62,842 bases of DNA from JALYOC01 sp036675345 (GCA_036675345.1 JAKFFE010000010.1:1-62842); one strand, 5' to 3'. Shown: positions 31,251-40,576, numbered from the stretch's first letter. Notes: generated by a model not told the origin, from the letters alone. Made by a program: numbers and translations.

Positions 31251-31291
31251 TTCAAGAGGTCTCGTGGGTCAAGTGTGTTTTCAAGTTTGAA
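31251..31291. promoter_or_regulatory. Repeated TTCAAG boxes in the divergent promoter region
   Basis: Three near-identical hexamers, TTCAAG (31251), GTCAAG (31268) and TTCAAG (31280), lie in the 124-base gap between the toxin operon and the histidine kinase. The last is part of a 12-base dyad TTCAA-GT-TTGAA (31280-31291). A weak leftward promoter (TTGACC, 17 bases, TACTAG) overlaps them. They may be operator sites; no regulator is known. Confidence 0.35.
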
Positions 31292-31311
31292 CGCCTGCCT
31301 GCCCTCCGAGG

Positions 31312-34182
31312 GTGCCTCAGGCGTCTGGCCACGCCCATCCCCATCCTCTGCGGGTGGAGGAGACCGGCCAGCACCCTGAGCAGAGCAACCCGCTTGCCGA
31401 CCTGATCCAGGATCGGATGGAGGAGATCCTGGTCCGCTGGGAGGTGGAGGTCCGCAAGACCCTGCCGGCCCGGGAGCTGTCCGAGCCGGTGCTACGGGAC
31501 CATCTCCCCCAGCTGCTGGGGCGGATCGCCGCCCTGATCCGTTCGGATGAGGAGGCGCCGGACGGCGCCGCGCTGCAGCCCTTCCCCGAATCCCACGCCC
31601 TGGCCCGGCTGGACGCCGGCTTCGATCTGAACACCGTGGCCAAGGAGTTCGGACGGCTGCGCCGGACGATCCTGGAGCTGTGGGAAGAGGAGCAGGGCCA
31701 GTCGATCCCGGTGGCGCAGGTGCGCAGGCTGAACCAGGCGATCGATGCGGCGGTGGGGGTGTCGGTCTCCCGCTTCGCCGCGGCGCGGGAGCGGACCCTG
31801 CAGGCGCTGGATCGGATCTCCGCCGCCGCGCTGGGCACCGGCGACCTGGACACCTTCCTCCCGCGACTGATCCAGGTGCTGCAGGAGACCACCGAGTCGG
31901 TGGACGCGGTGATGATCCTGCTGCGGGAAGGCGAGCAGCTCCAGGTCCGCTCCTCGGTGGGGTTGGAGCTGCAGGGGGAGGGCTTTGCGCTCAAGGTCGG
32001 CGAGTCGTTCGCCGGAAAGATCGCCACCACCCGGGAGCCGGACACCCTGAAGGTGAACGAGGAGCACGGCCCGCTGAAGGAGACCGCGGCCATTTCCCGC
32101 AACCGGCTGCAGGTCTTGTACGGGGTCCCGCTGCTCCTGGAGGGTGAGGTGCTGGGGGTGGCGCACATGGGGTCGCGCACCGCGCCGGACTTCTCCCCCG
32201 CCGACAAGCAGCTGTTCCGGGCCATGGCCCAGCGGGCCACCTCGCTGATCGCCCAGGCCCAGCTGGTGGCGCGGGAGCAGGACACCCACCAGCAGGCCCA
32301 GCGCGCCCTGGCCAAGCTGGACGCCCTGCTGGCCGCGTCCCCGGTGGGGATCGCGTTCCTGGACCGCCAGCTGCGCTATCTGCGGGTCAACGAGGCGATG
32401 GCGGAGAGCAACGGCCGCCCGGCGAAAGAGCACCTGGGGCGGTCGCTCCAGGAGGTGATCCCCGAGCTGTCCCCGCAGCTGCTGCCGACCCTCCAGCAGG
32501 TGCTGGAGACCGGCCAGCCGGTGACCGGGATGGAGTTGATCGCACCGGGCGAGGGGCCTGCGGAGCGGCGGCGACAGTTCCTGGGCAGCTACTTCCCGGT
32601 GCGCACCCCGGAGGGGGAGATCCTGGGGGTGGGCGCGATGGTGATGGAGATCACCGAGCGCAAGCGGGCGCAGCGGGAGCTGAGCCGGCGGGCGGCGGAG
32701 GTGGAGACGATCCTGGAGAGCATCCCGGAGGCGGTGTACGTGGGCGGGATGGGGGGGATCCACCGGGCGAACAAGGTGGCGCTGGAGCAGCTGGGGTTCC
32801 GCAGCGTGGAGGAAATGAGCGCCAACGTGGCCACCCTGGCCGAGCAGATCCAGACCCGGGACGCGGCCACCGGGGAGCGGCTGGCACCGGAGGACGAGCC
32901 CTTCGCGCAGGCGATCTTGCGGGGCGAGGTGACCTGGCGGGAGGTCAAGGTCCGCCACCTCCAGACCGGCGAGGAGCGGGTGTTGCGCTCCAAGTCCGCG
33001 CCGATCCGCCAGGACGGCAAGGTGGTGGGGGCGGTGGCGATCAACGTGGACATCACCGACCAGGCCCGGGACGCGGAGGCGCTGCGGATCAACGAGGAGC
33101 GGCTGCGACTGGCGATGGACGCGGCGCAGGCCGGGATGTTCGACAACGATCTGCGCACCGGGGAGCGGCGGTGGGACGCGCGGGCAAGGGCGATGTTCGG
33201 GGCCGTTCCCGGAGAGGTCCTGACCGACGAGCGGGTGCGGCGGTTCATCCCCACCGAGGACCAGCAGCGCCTGGACCAGGCCCTGGCGGCGGCCAGGGAT
33301 CCGGCCGGCGATGGCGGGCTGTCCATCGACTACCGGCTGCAGGAGCCGGACGGCGGCTGGCGGTGGGTGGCGGTCCGCGGGCGCTGCCTGTTCGACCGCG
33401 AGGGCCGGCCGGTGCGGCTGCTGGGCACGATCCTGGACATCACCGACCGCAAGCGCGCGGAGGAGGAGCTGCAGCGGACCGCGAACTTCCGCGAGCAGTT
33501 CATCGGGGTGCTGGGCCATGACCTGCGCAACCCGCTGGCGGCGATCATGGCCTCGGCGGGGATGATGCTGCGCAAGGAGGACCTTCCGCCCGGACAGCTC
33601 AAGGGGCTGCGGCGGATCAGCAACAGCGCCGAGCGGATGGCCCGGATGATCTCGGACGTGCTGGACTTCGCCCGCGGCCGGCTGGGCGGTGGGTTCCCGA
33701 TCGAGCGGCAGCGGGTGAACCTGCACGAGATCTGCCGGCGGGTGGTGGACGAGCTGCACGTGGCCAACCCGGAGCGGGAGCTGCTCTTCGAAGCCAAAGG
33801 AGACGGCTGGGGGGACTGGGATCCGGACCGGGTGGCCCAGGCGGTGTCCAACCTGGTGGGCAACGCGCTCCAGCACGGGGCCTCCGACGCCCCGGTGGAG
33901 GTCCGGCTGACCGATGACCCGCAAGGGGTGCGGGTGGAGGTGAAGAACCGGGGACGGCCCATTCCCCCCGAGCTGCTGCCGGTGATCTTCGAACCCTTCC
34001 GAGGCGCGGGGGACAACCCGGAGCACGCCGGGCAGAAGAACCTGGGCCTGGGGCTGTGGATCGTCCAGGAGATCATCCACGCCCACGGAGGCGCGGTGGA
34101 GGTCCACTCCAGCCAAGCGGAGGGCACCCGGTTCATCACCCACTGGCCGCGCCAGGACCCGGAGCCCGCCGCGTTGGACTAG
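31312..34182 (+). CDS. Soluble sensor histidine kinase (RsbRD-like, GAF, three PAS)
   Basis: A 956-aa cytoplasmic kinase with no membrane segment. An RsbRD-like N-terminal domain (LADLIQDRMEEILVRWEVEVRKT region, about 25-165) is followed by GAF (about 175-330) and three PAS domains (about 335-455, 460-585 and 590-720, each ending in an ITDxxRA-type motif). HisKA has the phospho-acceptor in LGHDLRNPLA (His about 735), and HATPase_c shows SNLVGNALQHG, FEPF and GLGLW. No response regulator is adjacent, so it is an orphan kinase, as is common in myxobacteria. The GTG start at 31312 is tentative; later starts are possible. Confidence 0.88.
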   Translation: MPQASGHAHPHPLRVEETGQHPEQSNPLADLIQDRMEEILVRWEVEVRKTLPARELSEPVLRDHLPQLLGRIAALIRSDEEAPDGAALQPFPESHALARLDAGFDLNTVAKEFGRLRRTILELWEEEQGQSIPVAQVRRLNQAIDAAVGVSVSRFAAARERTLQALDRISAAALGTGDLDTFLPRLIQVLQETTESVDAVMILLREGEQLQVRSSVGLELQGEGFALKVGESFAGKIATTREPDTLKVNEEHGPLKETAAISRNRLQVLYGVPLLLEGEVLGVAHMGSRTAPDFSPADKQLFRAMAQRATSLIAQAQLVAREQDTHQQAQRALAKLDALLAASPVGIAFLDRQLRYLRVNEAMAESNGRPAKEHLGRSLQEVIPELSPQLLPTLQQVLETGQPVTGMELIAPGEGPAERRRQFLGSYFPVRTPEGEILGVGAMVMEITERKRAQRELSRRAAEVETILESIPEAVYVGGMGGIHRANKVALEQLGFRSVEEMSANVATLAEQIQTRDAATGERLAPEDEPFAQAILRGEVTWREVKVRHLQTGEERVLRSKSAPIRQDGKVVGAVAINVDITDQARDAEALRINEERLRLAMDAAQAGMFDNDLRTGERRWDARARAMFGAVPGEVLTDERVRRFIPTEDQQRLDQALAAARDPAGDGGLSIDYRLQEPDGGWRWVAVRGRCLFDREGRPVRLLGTILDITDRKRAEEELQRTANFREQFIGVLGHDLRNPLAAIMASAGMMLRKEDLPPGQLKGLRRISNSAERMARMISDVLDFARGRLGGGFPIERQRVNLHEICRRVVDELHVANPERELLFEAKGDGWGDWDPDRVAQAVSNLVGNALQHGASDAPVEVRLTDDPQGVRVEVKNRGRPIPPELLPVIFEPFRGAGDNPEHAGQKNLGLGLWIVQEIIHAHGGAVEVHSSQAEGTRFITHWPRQDPEPAALD

Positions 34183-34196
34183 GGTCGACCGCGCCG

Positions 34197-35177
34197 ATGC
34201 GCGACCCGAGGCTGGACAACGCGAAGGGGGTCCTGATCTTCCTGGTGGTGCTGGGGCACTTCCTGGAGAGCGGGCTCCAGGGCTGGAGCCGTCCGGTCCC
34301 CGGCACCCTGCTGACCCTGATCTATCTGTTCCACATGCCGGCCTTCGTGTTCCTGGCCGGGACCACCGCCAAGACCGAGGGGCTGGCGGGGAGGCTGCTC
34401 ACCCTGGCAGTGCTGCTGGTGCTGTTCCAGGCCGCCTACGCGGTGCCGCTGTCCGTGCGCGACGGGAGCTACCCGCAGAGCCCGTGGCAGCCGTACTGGA
34501 TCCTCTGGTTCCTGCTCTCGATGCTCTGCTGGATGGCGGTGCTGCCGCTGTTCAACCGGCTGCCGGCGTGGGCGGCGCTGGGGCTCTCGGTGGTGATCGG
34601 TCTGGGCTCGGGCGCGGTGGACGGGGTGGGCTATCCGCTGGGGCTCTCCCGGACCGCGGTGTTCCTGCCCTGCTTCATCGCCGGACAGCGGTACGGCAAG
34701 GCGGTCTTCGCCGCCCTTCCCCGCCGCGTCTGGATCAAGGCGGTGCTGGGGCTGCTGTTCGTCTCGCTGTCGGTGGCCCTCTACGCGAGGTTCGGGACGA
34801 TCCACCCCTGGCTGTACGGGTCCAACAACTACGCCCACCTCCAGGTGGGAGCCTGGACGGGCGCGGGGATCCGGCTGCTGTTGCTGGCCGCCGCCAGCCT
34901 GGGCGCCCTGGCGCTGTTCGCGCTGATGCCGGCGAGGGAGGGCGTCCTCTCCCGGGTGGGCGCCGCCAGCCTGGCGGTGTTCCTGCTGCACGGCTTCGTG
35001 CTGGCCTTCGCCGGCCACAAGTTTAAAGAGGCGGTGCTGGGCCGCGGCCTGGCGCTGGAGTTGACCGCGGCGCTGCTGGCGTCCCTGGCGCTGACCCTGC
35101 TGCTGGGCCGCCCGGGGCTGGACCGGCTGCTGCGCACCCTCTCCTCCTGGCCGGCGCGCCGGCTGGGGCTGCGTTAG
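34197..35177 (+). CDS. Acyltransferase-3 family membrane protein
   Basis: A 326-aa protein with about ten membrane helices. It begins RDPRLDNAKGVLIFLVVLGHF, which matches the acyltransferase-3 family of sugar O-acetylases, close in form to fucose 4-O-acetylase-like proteins (COG3594); the His of LGH is the conserved catalytic candidate. It would transfer acetyl groups to a cell-surface glycan. The start at 34197 lies 14 bases after the kinase stop, so the two are probably cotranscribed. The acceptor is unknown; the exopolysaccharide made by the genes downstream is one possibility. Confidence 0.8.
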   Translation: MRDPRLDNAKGVLIFLVVLGHFLESGLQGWSRPVPGTLLTLIYLFHMPAFVFLAGTTAKTEGLAGRLLTLAVLLVLFQAAYAVPLSVRDGSYPQSPWQPYWILWFLLSMLCWMAVLPLFNRLPAWAALGLSVVIGLGSGAVDGVGYPLGLSRTAVFLPCFIAGQRYGKAVFAALPRRVWIKAVLGLLFVSLSVALYARFGTIHPWLYGSNNYAHLQVGAWTGAGIRLLLLAAASLGALALFALMPAREGVLSRVGAASLAVFLLHGFVLAFAGHKFKEAVLGRGLALELTAALLASLALTLLLGRPGLDRLLRTLSSWPARRLGLR

Positions 35178-35251
35178 CGCAACCGCTCAGCGCCGAGAGC
35201 CGCGACGCCGACGAGGTGTTCCCGGGCATCGCCGACGATCCGGGAAGCCAT

Positions 35252-35608
35252 TCAGCGCAGGCGCCAGCGGGACCGGCCGCCCCGGCGGGAGAGCCCCCAG
35301 GCTAGCAGCCCGCATCCCGCCACGAACTGCGCCCCGGCGATGATCCGGTTCACGTCCACCGAGGGCACCCACCGGACCTTGTCGCCCTTGACCACGTACA
35401 CCCCGGCCGGCCGGGCGGTGACCCCAAAGCCCCCGCCCTCGCCCGCGGGACGGGAGGTCTCGTCGGCGATAGGACCGGTGCCACCCCCGGCGCCACCCTT
35501 GACCCGCGCCGCGGGGATGATCATCGCCCCATCGCTCTGGATCGGCTCGCCGAACACCCGGCGGGCGTTGAGCACCTGCTCTCCCTGATTCAGTCCTTCG
35601 ATTGCCAT
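35252..35608 (-). CDS. YtfJ/GerW-family protein
   Basis: A 118-aa protein matching the GerW (YtfJ) family: RVFGEPIQSDGAMIIPAARV, a Gly-rich turn region (GEGGGFGVTARPAGVYVV) and VRWVPSVD. A C-terminal hydrophobic segment (IIAGAQFVAGCGLLAWGL) could anchor it in the membrane, and an Arg-rich tail follows. YtfJ is a spore germination-associated protein in Bacillus, but homologues occur in many non-spore-formers without a known role. Convergent with the acyltransferase and divergent from the DnrO-like gene. Confidence 0.8.
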   Translation of the reverse strand: MAIEGLNQGEQVLNARRVFGEPIQSDGAMIIPAARVKGGAGGGTGPIADETSRPAGEGGGFGVTARPAGVYVVKGDKVRWVPSVDVNRIIAGAQFVAGCGLLAWGLSRRGGRSRWRLR

Positions 35609-35733
35609 GGTTCCGTCCTCCAACGACGAAGGTAGGGACCGGGACGGCAAAGACGAGCGGGGACGGCGGGAGGCGCTGGAGGGACCGGGGGCTCACCGGG
35701 GCTGCGGACGGACGGACGCCCTGCGCGACGCCC

Positions 35734-35747
35734 TTGAGCTGTATCAA
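35734..35747 (+). promoter_or_regulatory. FNR/CRP-type box
   Basis: TTGAG-CTGT-ATCAA matches the FNR/DNR consensus TTGAT-N4-ATCAA at 9 of 10 positions, inside the dyad CTTGA-N6-TCAAG. It lies 91 bases upstream of the exported DnrO-like gene, within the 229-base divergent gap shared with the YtfJ-like gene. Regulation by an oxygen- or NO-sensing CRP-family protein is a reasonable inference. Confidence 0.45.
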
Positions 35748-35837
35748 GTGCTGGAATTCATGAGGTTGCGACGGGGTCTTGAGGAGGACACGCTTGCCGT
35801 GTCGTCTCCTGTTTCCCCTTTCCCCCGAGGCCCACCG

Positions 35838-36332
35838 ATGACCCTGCCCGTCCTCCCCCACTCCTGGCGCCGCCTTGGCCGCCTGGCCGTCCTGCTGACC
35901 GCCGGCACCGGCCTGGGCGCCCTGGCCCAGACCGACCCCCACCACGATCACCACGCGGCCGCCGAGGCCCCAACGCTGAAGGCCGGCCAGAGGTGGGAGA
36001 CCGACGGCCCGCTGCGCAAGGGGATGGAGGAGATCAAGCTGCTGGTGGAGGAGGCCCTCCCCAAGGCCCACCAGGGGAAGTACACGCCCGAGGAGTACGC
36101 CCAGCTGGGCAAGGCGGTGGACACCCAGGTCTCCGCCATCTTCGCCAACTGCAAGCTGCCCCCGGAGGCGGATGCCGCCCTCCACGGGATCCTGATCCAG
36201 ATCATCGACGGGTCGAAGACGGTGAAGCAGCCCACCGGGAAGCGCACCCCGGGCCTGCTGAAGATGATGAAGGCGGTCAATCAGTACGGGGCGACCTTCA
36301 ACCACCCGGGCTGGACTGGCATCCAGCACTGA
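35838..36332 (+). CDS. Small exported protein (DnrO-like)
   Basis: A 164-aa protein with an N-terminal signal peptide (AVLLTAGTGLGALA, cleavage near Gln31). A His-rich linker follows (DPHHDHHAAAE), then a helical domain with RWETDGPLRKGMEEI, SAIFANCKLPPEADAALHGIL and ending FNHPGW. I recall this pattern in small periplasmic proteins annotated DnrO in other proteobacteria, whose function is not settled. The single Cys next to the His-rich stretch hints at metal or haem contact. An FNR-like box lies upstream and a hairpin downstream, so it is probably monocistronic. Confidence 0.6.
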   Translation: MTLPVLPHSWRRLGRLAVLLTAGTGLGALAQTDPHHDHHAAAEAPTLKAGQRWETDGPLRKGMEEIKLLVEEALPKAHQGKYTPEEYAQLGKAVDTQVSAIFANCKLPPEADAALHGILIQIIDGSKTVKQPTGKRTPGLLKMMKAVNQYGATFNHPGWTGIQH

Positions 36333-36353
36333 CCCGCGGTCGCCGAACGCGAT

Positions 36354-36378
36354 CGCCCGCCTGCTTCAGAGGCGGGCG
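36354..36378 (+). terminator. Hairpin downstream of the DnrO-like gene
   Basis: A perfect 9-bp stem (CGCCCGCCT / AGGCGGGCG) with a 7-base loop, starting 21 bases after the stop codon. No T-run follows, so its strength as an intrinsic terminator is uncertain. Confidence 0.55.
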
Positions 36379-36442
36379 TGGGAGGATCGAAACCTCAAGT
36401 CGATGATGCCTTCCAGCCCGTCCTTTCCTACCCTGCGGGGCT

Positions 36443-37543
36443 ATGAAAGTTCTCCACGTTGTCGGGGCGCGACCCAACTTCATGAAGGTCGCCCCCATCT
36501 TCAAGGCGATCGCTGACCGGGGCCGGCTTCAGCAGCTGCTGGTCCATACCGGCCAGCACTACGACGTGAAGATGAGCGACGTCTTCTTCACCGATCTGGG
36601 GATGCCCGCTCCAGACATCCACCTGGGTATCGGCTCCGGCTCGCACGGGGAACAGACCGGCCGGCTGATGATCGAGCTGGAGAAGATCTTCCTCAAGGAG
36701 AAGCCGGACCTGGTCTCGGTCGTCGGTGACGTGAACAGCACCCTGGCTGCTGCGATCGTCGCCTCCAAGCTGCTGATCAAGGTCTCCCACGTCGAGGCGG
36801 GCTTGCGCAGCTGGGACCGGACGATGCCGGAGGAGATCAACCGGATCATCACCGACTCCATCTCCAACTACCTGCTCACCCCGTCCTCGGATGGTGACGA
36901 CAATCTCCGGCGAGAAGGCGTGGCCGAGGAGCGGATCGTCCGGGTGGGGAACGTGATGATCGACTCGCTGCTGGCCTCACGGGACCGCGCGTTGAAGCTC
37001 ACCACGCTCGCCGACCTCGGCTTGCGGGCAAAGAACTACGCGGTCTGCACCCTTCACCGCCCTGCCAACGTGGACGACCCGGTGGTGCTCGCCGGGCTCC
37101 TGGATGCGCTGGGCCACGTCTCCCGGCAGCTCCCGGTGATGTTTCCGGTCCATCCCCGGACCCGGAAGATGATCGCGGACAAGGGGCTGACCGGAAAGCT
37201 GGAGGAGTACCCCGGGATTCGCCTGGCGGAGCCGATGGGCTACCTGGAGTTCCTGGCGCTGACCTCCCAGGCCAAGCTGATCCTGACGGACTCCGGCGGG
37301 CTGCAGGAGGAGTCCACCGCGCTGAACGTGCCCTGCCTGACCTTGCGCGAGAACACCGAGCGTCCGATCACAGTCACCGAAGGCACCAACCTGGTGGTCG
37401 GCAACCAGCCCGACCGGATCAAGGCCGAGGCGGACAAGGTCCTGGCCGGTCACGGCAAGCAGGGCCGCATTCCCGACCTGTGGGACGGCAAGACCGCAAT
37501 CCGGATCGCGGAGCTGTACGAGCGGGTCCTGGGCGCGGCCTAG
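36443..37543 (+). CDS. wecB: UDP-N-acetylglucosamine 2-epimerase
   Basis: A 366-aa cytoplasmic enzyme that turns UDP-GlcNAc into UDP-ManNAc. Family motifs are all present: GARPNFMKVAP at the N-terminus, HTGQHYD, GDVNST, HVEAGLRS, CTLHRPANVD and LTDSGGLQEE near the C-terminus. The length is normal. It is transcribed toward the exopolysaccharide cluster and apart from it, but the product would be the substrate of the nucleotide-sugar dehydrogenase in that cluster, giving UDP-ManNAcA. Confidence 0.93.
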   Translation: MKVLHVVGARPNFMKVAPIFKAIADRGRLQQLLVHTGQHYDVKMSDVFFTDLGMPAPDIHLGIGSGSHGEQTGRLMIELEKIFLKEKPDLVSVVGDVNSTLAAAIVASKLLIKVSHVEAGLRSWDRTMPEEINRIITDSISNYLLTPSSDGDDNLRREGVAEERIVRVGNVMIDSLLASRDRALKLTTLADLGLRAKNYAVCTLHRPANVDDPVVLAGLLDALGHVSRQLPVMFPVHPRTRKMIADKGLTGKLEEYPGIRLAEPMGYLEFLALTSQAKLILTDSGGLQEESTALNVPCLTLRENTERPITVTEGTNLVVGNQPDRIKAEADKVLAGHGKQGRIPDLWDGKTAIRIAELYERVLGAA

Positions 37544-37573
37544 CTCCGTTTCAAGCGGAGCCCGCAAGTACGA

Positions 37574-37601
37574 AGGGCCACCTACTTTCGTGGGTGGCCC
37601 T
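37574..37601. terminator. Bidirectional terminator
   Basis: An 11-bp stem with one mismatch (AGGGCCACCTA / TGGGTGGCCCT) and a 6-base loop, placed midway between the convergent wecB and OmpA-like genes, 30 and 24 bases from their stops. Confidence 0.7.
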
Positions 37602-37625
37602 CCGGACTTCAGCAATAGACGCTGG

Positions 37626-39461
37626 CTAGCTCGCCGGCGGCTCTTCCACCGGCTGCGGCACCGTGAACTCCACGCGGCGGTTGTTGGCGCGGCCCGCGTT
37701 GGTCTTGTTGGTGTCGATCGGCTTGGTCTCGCCGAAACCCTTCGCCTCGAGGCGGCTGGAGTCCACGCCCTGCTTGATCAGGTAGGAGCGCACCGAGTCC
37801 GCGCGGTCCTGCGAGAGCTTGAGGTTCCGCTCGTCGGCGCCCTTGTCGTCGGTGTGGCCCTCGATGACCACCTTCTCCACGTTGGGCTTGTCCTTGAGGA
37901 CCTGGGCGATCTGCTTGAGCAGCTTGAACGACCGGGCCTGGACGCGGGCGTTGTTGTTGCCGAAGTAGACCCGGTCCTTGATCTCCAGCTTGTCCTTGGT
38001 GATCACCACCAGCTGCTTCTTCTTCGCCGGGCAGCCGGAGTTGTTGGCCAGGCCCTTCTCGGCAGGGCAGTTGTCCAGGTGGTCCGCCAGGCCGTCGGTG
38101 TCGGTGTCCTTCGCCGGACAGCCCTTGAGCTCCATCAGACCGGGCTCAGTGGGGCAGGCGTCGGAAGCGTCCACCACGCCGTCGGTGTCCTGGTCCTTGA
38201 TCGGGCAACCGCCCTGAGCGGCCAGGCCGTACTCGGTCGCGCACTTGTCGTCCGCGTCCGCGATGCCGTCCTTGTCCTGATCGGGAATCGGGCAGCCCTC
38301 GAGGCGGGACAGACCGGCCTCGTTCGGGCACTTGTCTTGGGCGTCGGCAATGGCGTCCCCGTCGTTGTCAGGGTCCACGCAGCCGTCCTCGTCCGCGAAG
38401 CCGTCCTTGTCCTCGGCGTCCATCGGGCAGTTGTCGACCTTGTTCGCGATGGAGTCAGAGTCGAAGTCCGCGTCCGGGCACTCCTCCAACTTCCCGGTGG
38501 TGGCGGAAGCGCACTTGTCCGCCTTCTCAACCAGTTGGCTGGGCCGGGTCTTGTCCGCGACGGCCTTTCCGGGGTTACCGGAGAGGGCGATGCCGCCGAA
38601 CATGCGCCAGTCGGGGGTGGCCATCAGGGAACCGAAAGCGGGGCCGCCGGCGGCGAAGACCTCAACATTGCCATTCAACGCATAACGTAGTGCCGCGTGG
38701 AGCTGAGTGCTTGCCCCAGGAGCCTTCACATCAAACGCGACCTGCCCCGCCACTTCGGCGGTAAACTTGTCGAACAAGTGAGAAGAGAAGCCCAGCCCGA
38801 CACCAACCTCATCAGTGAAACGATCGTTGAGGTTCTGTCTCACGCTGATGCTCGAGGCATCCACATGCTCAGTAAAACTCAATTCTCCGAAGGCCTGCAA
38901 AATCCCGAAGTTCTTGCCGACGTTCACTCGAGCAAGTGGAGTAGGCCGAGATCCCGCCACGAGGGACGATGAATCACCGAGCGGCAGCGATGCCCCAAGT
39001 TCAAGAGATACACTTACCGGCAGAATATCCCCTTCAGCCAGGCCAGCACGGAGCGAGACTACGGGCTGTCCAACGGCGCTGTTTGCGAGGCTGGAAACCC
39101 CGGCAATGCTGTTGTTCAACCCGCGCCCCTGTGTGAGGACAAGAGGTAACTGGAGGTCGACTTCCAGCCACGTCAGGATCCCGTAGGACGCCGCCAGATT
39201 CCCGTAAAGGCGATCCAACGCAGCGGTTCCACCCACGCCATCGAGGCGTCGCGTCAGAGCGATGTTGTTCGCGTACTGTGCAGCAATCGTCGCACGCAGC
39301 GCCCCTTGCGGAAGCAACTCTCCGCTAGACATGACGAGCGAGCCGTTCCCCGAGGGGTTAAGGCTAAACCGTTCGAGATTCACACCCGTGGGAAGGCTTG
39401 ACTGCGCGAACGCACTGGCCGCCAGCGATAGCCCCACACCGATACTTAGCGCCTTCATCAT
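37626..39461 (-). CDS. OmpA-family protein with calcium-type repeats
   Basis: A 611-aa outer-membrane protein. A signal peptide (SLAASAFA) precedes a beta-barrel-like domain (to about 300). Thrombospondin type 3 / calcium-binding repeats of the DxDxDG form follow (DFDSDSIANKVDNC, DKDGFADEDGC, DQDKDGIADADDKC; about 315-490). An OmpA C-terminal peptidoglycan-binding domain closes it (VVIEGHTDDKGADERN, LSQDRADSVRSYL). The ATG at 39461 is chosen because GAAGGAG lies upstream; the TTG six codons earlier is not needed. Base composition changes within the gene: the 3' part is G+C-rich, the barrel-coding 5' part is much poorer, with the break near 38.76 kb. Confidence 0.88.
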   Translation of the reverse strand: MMKALSIGVGLSLAASAFAQSSLPTGVNLERFSLNPSGNGSLVMSSGELLPQGALRATIAAQYANNIALTRRLDGVGGTAALDRLYGNLAASYGILTWLEVDLQLPLVLTQGRGLNNSIAGVSSLANSAVGQPVVSLRAGLAEGDILPVSVSLELGASLPLGDSSSLVAGSRPTPLARVNVGKNFGILQAFGELSFTEHVDASSISVRQNLNDRFTDEVGVGLGFSSHLFDKFTAEVAGQVAFDVKAPGASTQLHAALRYALNGNVEVFAAGGPAFGSLMATPDWRMFGGIALSGNPGKAVADKTRPSQLVEKADKCASATTGKLEECPDADFDSDSIANKVDNCPMDAEDKDGFADEDGCVDPDNDGDAIADAQDKCPNEAGLSRLEGCPIPDQDKDGIADADDKCATEYGLAAQGGCPIKDQDTDGVVDASDACPTEPGLMELKGCPAKDTDTDGLADHLDNCPAEKGLANNSGCPAKKKQLVVITKDKLEIKDRVYFGNNNARVQARSFKLLKQIAQVLKDKPNVEKVVIEGHTDDKGADERNLKLSQDRADSVRSYLIKQGVDSSRLEAKGFGETKPIDTNKTNAGRANNRRVEFTVPQPVEEPPAS

Positions 39462-39662
39462 TGTCTTAAGCTCCTTCAAAACTCAGTTCCGCAAACGCCG
39501 CCAGACGCTCAGCAAGGCCCTGCTGCGGTGGAAGCCGCAACTATGGCGCGCGCCTCGAACTCAGACCACAACAAACGTCCATGGCAGGGCCCAATCCAAA
39601 GCCCAGTCCCTCATCCTACCAAGAAGGGCGCAATCCTCTTCCTCCGCCAAAACCTACCGGCG

Positions 39663-40400
39663 CTATGCGGCCCCTCGGGCACGAAGGACTTCGGCCGGCG
39701 TCTTTGCGAGGATGACGAGATCCAACCAAACACTTCCCCTGTCGATGTACTCCAAATCGAGCGCGACCCAGTGCTCGAAGTCCGTAATGGATGCGCGCCC
39801 GCTAACCTGCCACAGGCCGGTAATCCCAGGTCGCACACTTAGTCGCCGCAGTTGATGTTCTGAATACCTCGCGACCTCATCGAACGTTGGAGGACGGGGC
39901 CCAATGAGGCTCATGTCACCCAATAGCACATTCATGAATTGCGGCAATTCGTCCAGACTGTACTTTCGGAGAATTCTACCGGCCCGTGTTAGCCGCGGAT
40001 CGTTCCTTATCTTGAAAACCGGCCCGGTAAGCTCGTTCAGGGCCGCTAACGCTGCCTTTTGCTGTTCGGCGCCCACCAGCATGGTCCTGAATTTCAGGCA
40101 GGGGAAAGCCCTTCCACCTCGACCCGCTCGAGTCTGGACGAAAAAAATCGGACCGGGGGAACTCCACTTGACGACCAACGCCACGAGCAAGAACAGAGGC
40201 AGTAGCACGACGAGTGCTGATAGTGCCCCTACAACATCCAGGACTCGTTTCAGCGTCAGGTGCGCCGCAGTCCAACCCGCCAGAGGAATCGGACCAATGG
40301 CACTTCCGAACTCAGGAACCACCGTCAAGTGCCGGGACCGCGGTCCAAAGTGGGCGTTCAATGATGTGTCAGCACAAATTACGTCGCGAACCGGATCCAT
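39663..40400 (-). CDS. Initiating sugar-1-phosphate transferase
   Basis: A 245-aa bacterial sugar transferase of the WcaJ/WbaP/ExoY C-terminal type. One hydrophobic segment (VVGALSALVVLLPLFLLVAL) precedes the catalytic part with KFRTM, KYSLDELPQ, MSLIGPRPP and RPGITGLWQVSGR. It moves a sugar phosphate from a UDP-sugar onto undecaprenyl phosphate, starting the repeat unit at the inner membrane. It has the short ExoY-like form without the four-helix N-terminus. It lies 177 bases downstream of the GT4 gene and ends the exopolysaccharide run. The 40401-40576 gap holds no gene I can support, only a repeated ACGACTTC. Confidence 0.87.
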   Translation of the reverse strand: MDPVRDVICADTSLNAHFGPRSRHLTVVPEFGSAIGPIPLAGWTAAHLTLKRVLDVVGALSALVVLLPLFLLVALVVKWSSPGPIFFVQTRAGRGGRAFPCLKFRTMLVGAEQQKAALAALNELTGPVFKIRNDPRLTRAGRILRKYSLDELPQFMNVLLGDMSLIGPRPPTFDEVARYSEHQLRRLSVRPGITGLWQVSGRASITDFEHWVALDLEYIDRGSVWLDLVILAKTPAEVLRARGAA

Positions 40401-40576
40401 TTGCCCTCAACCCCCCGCCATTTGCCCAAAAGACGACTTCGGAGGCAACCTTCTGTCCTAAGGGACGACTTCCCCAGGCTACTTCGGCACAGAGCCAGAC
40501 TCAAGTGGGCGCGGAACATTGCGGTGGCGCCACAATCCCGCCTTCCCGCACAGCTCGGTGGGTACACAGCTTCGTC

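Noticed and set aside
40401..40576. Small gene in the gap between GT4 and the initiating transferase
   Set aside because: Only short frames with no convincing start or motif; the repeated ACGACTTC is too short to interpret.
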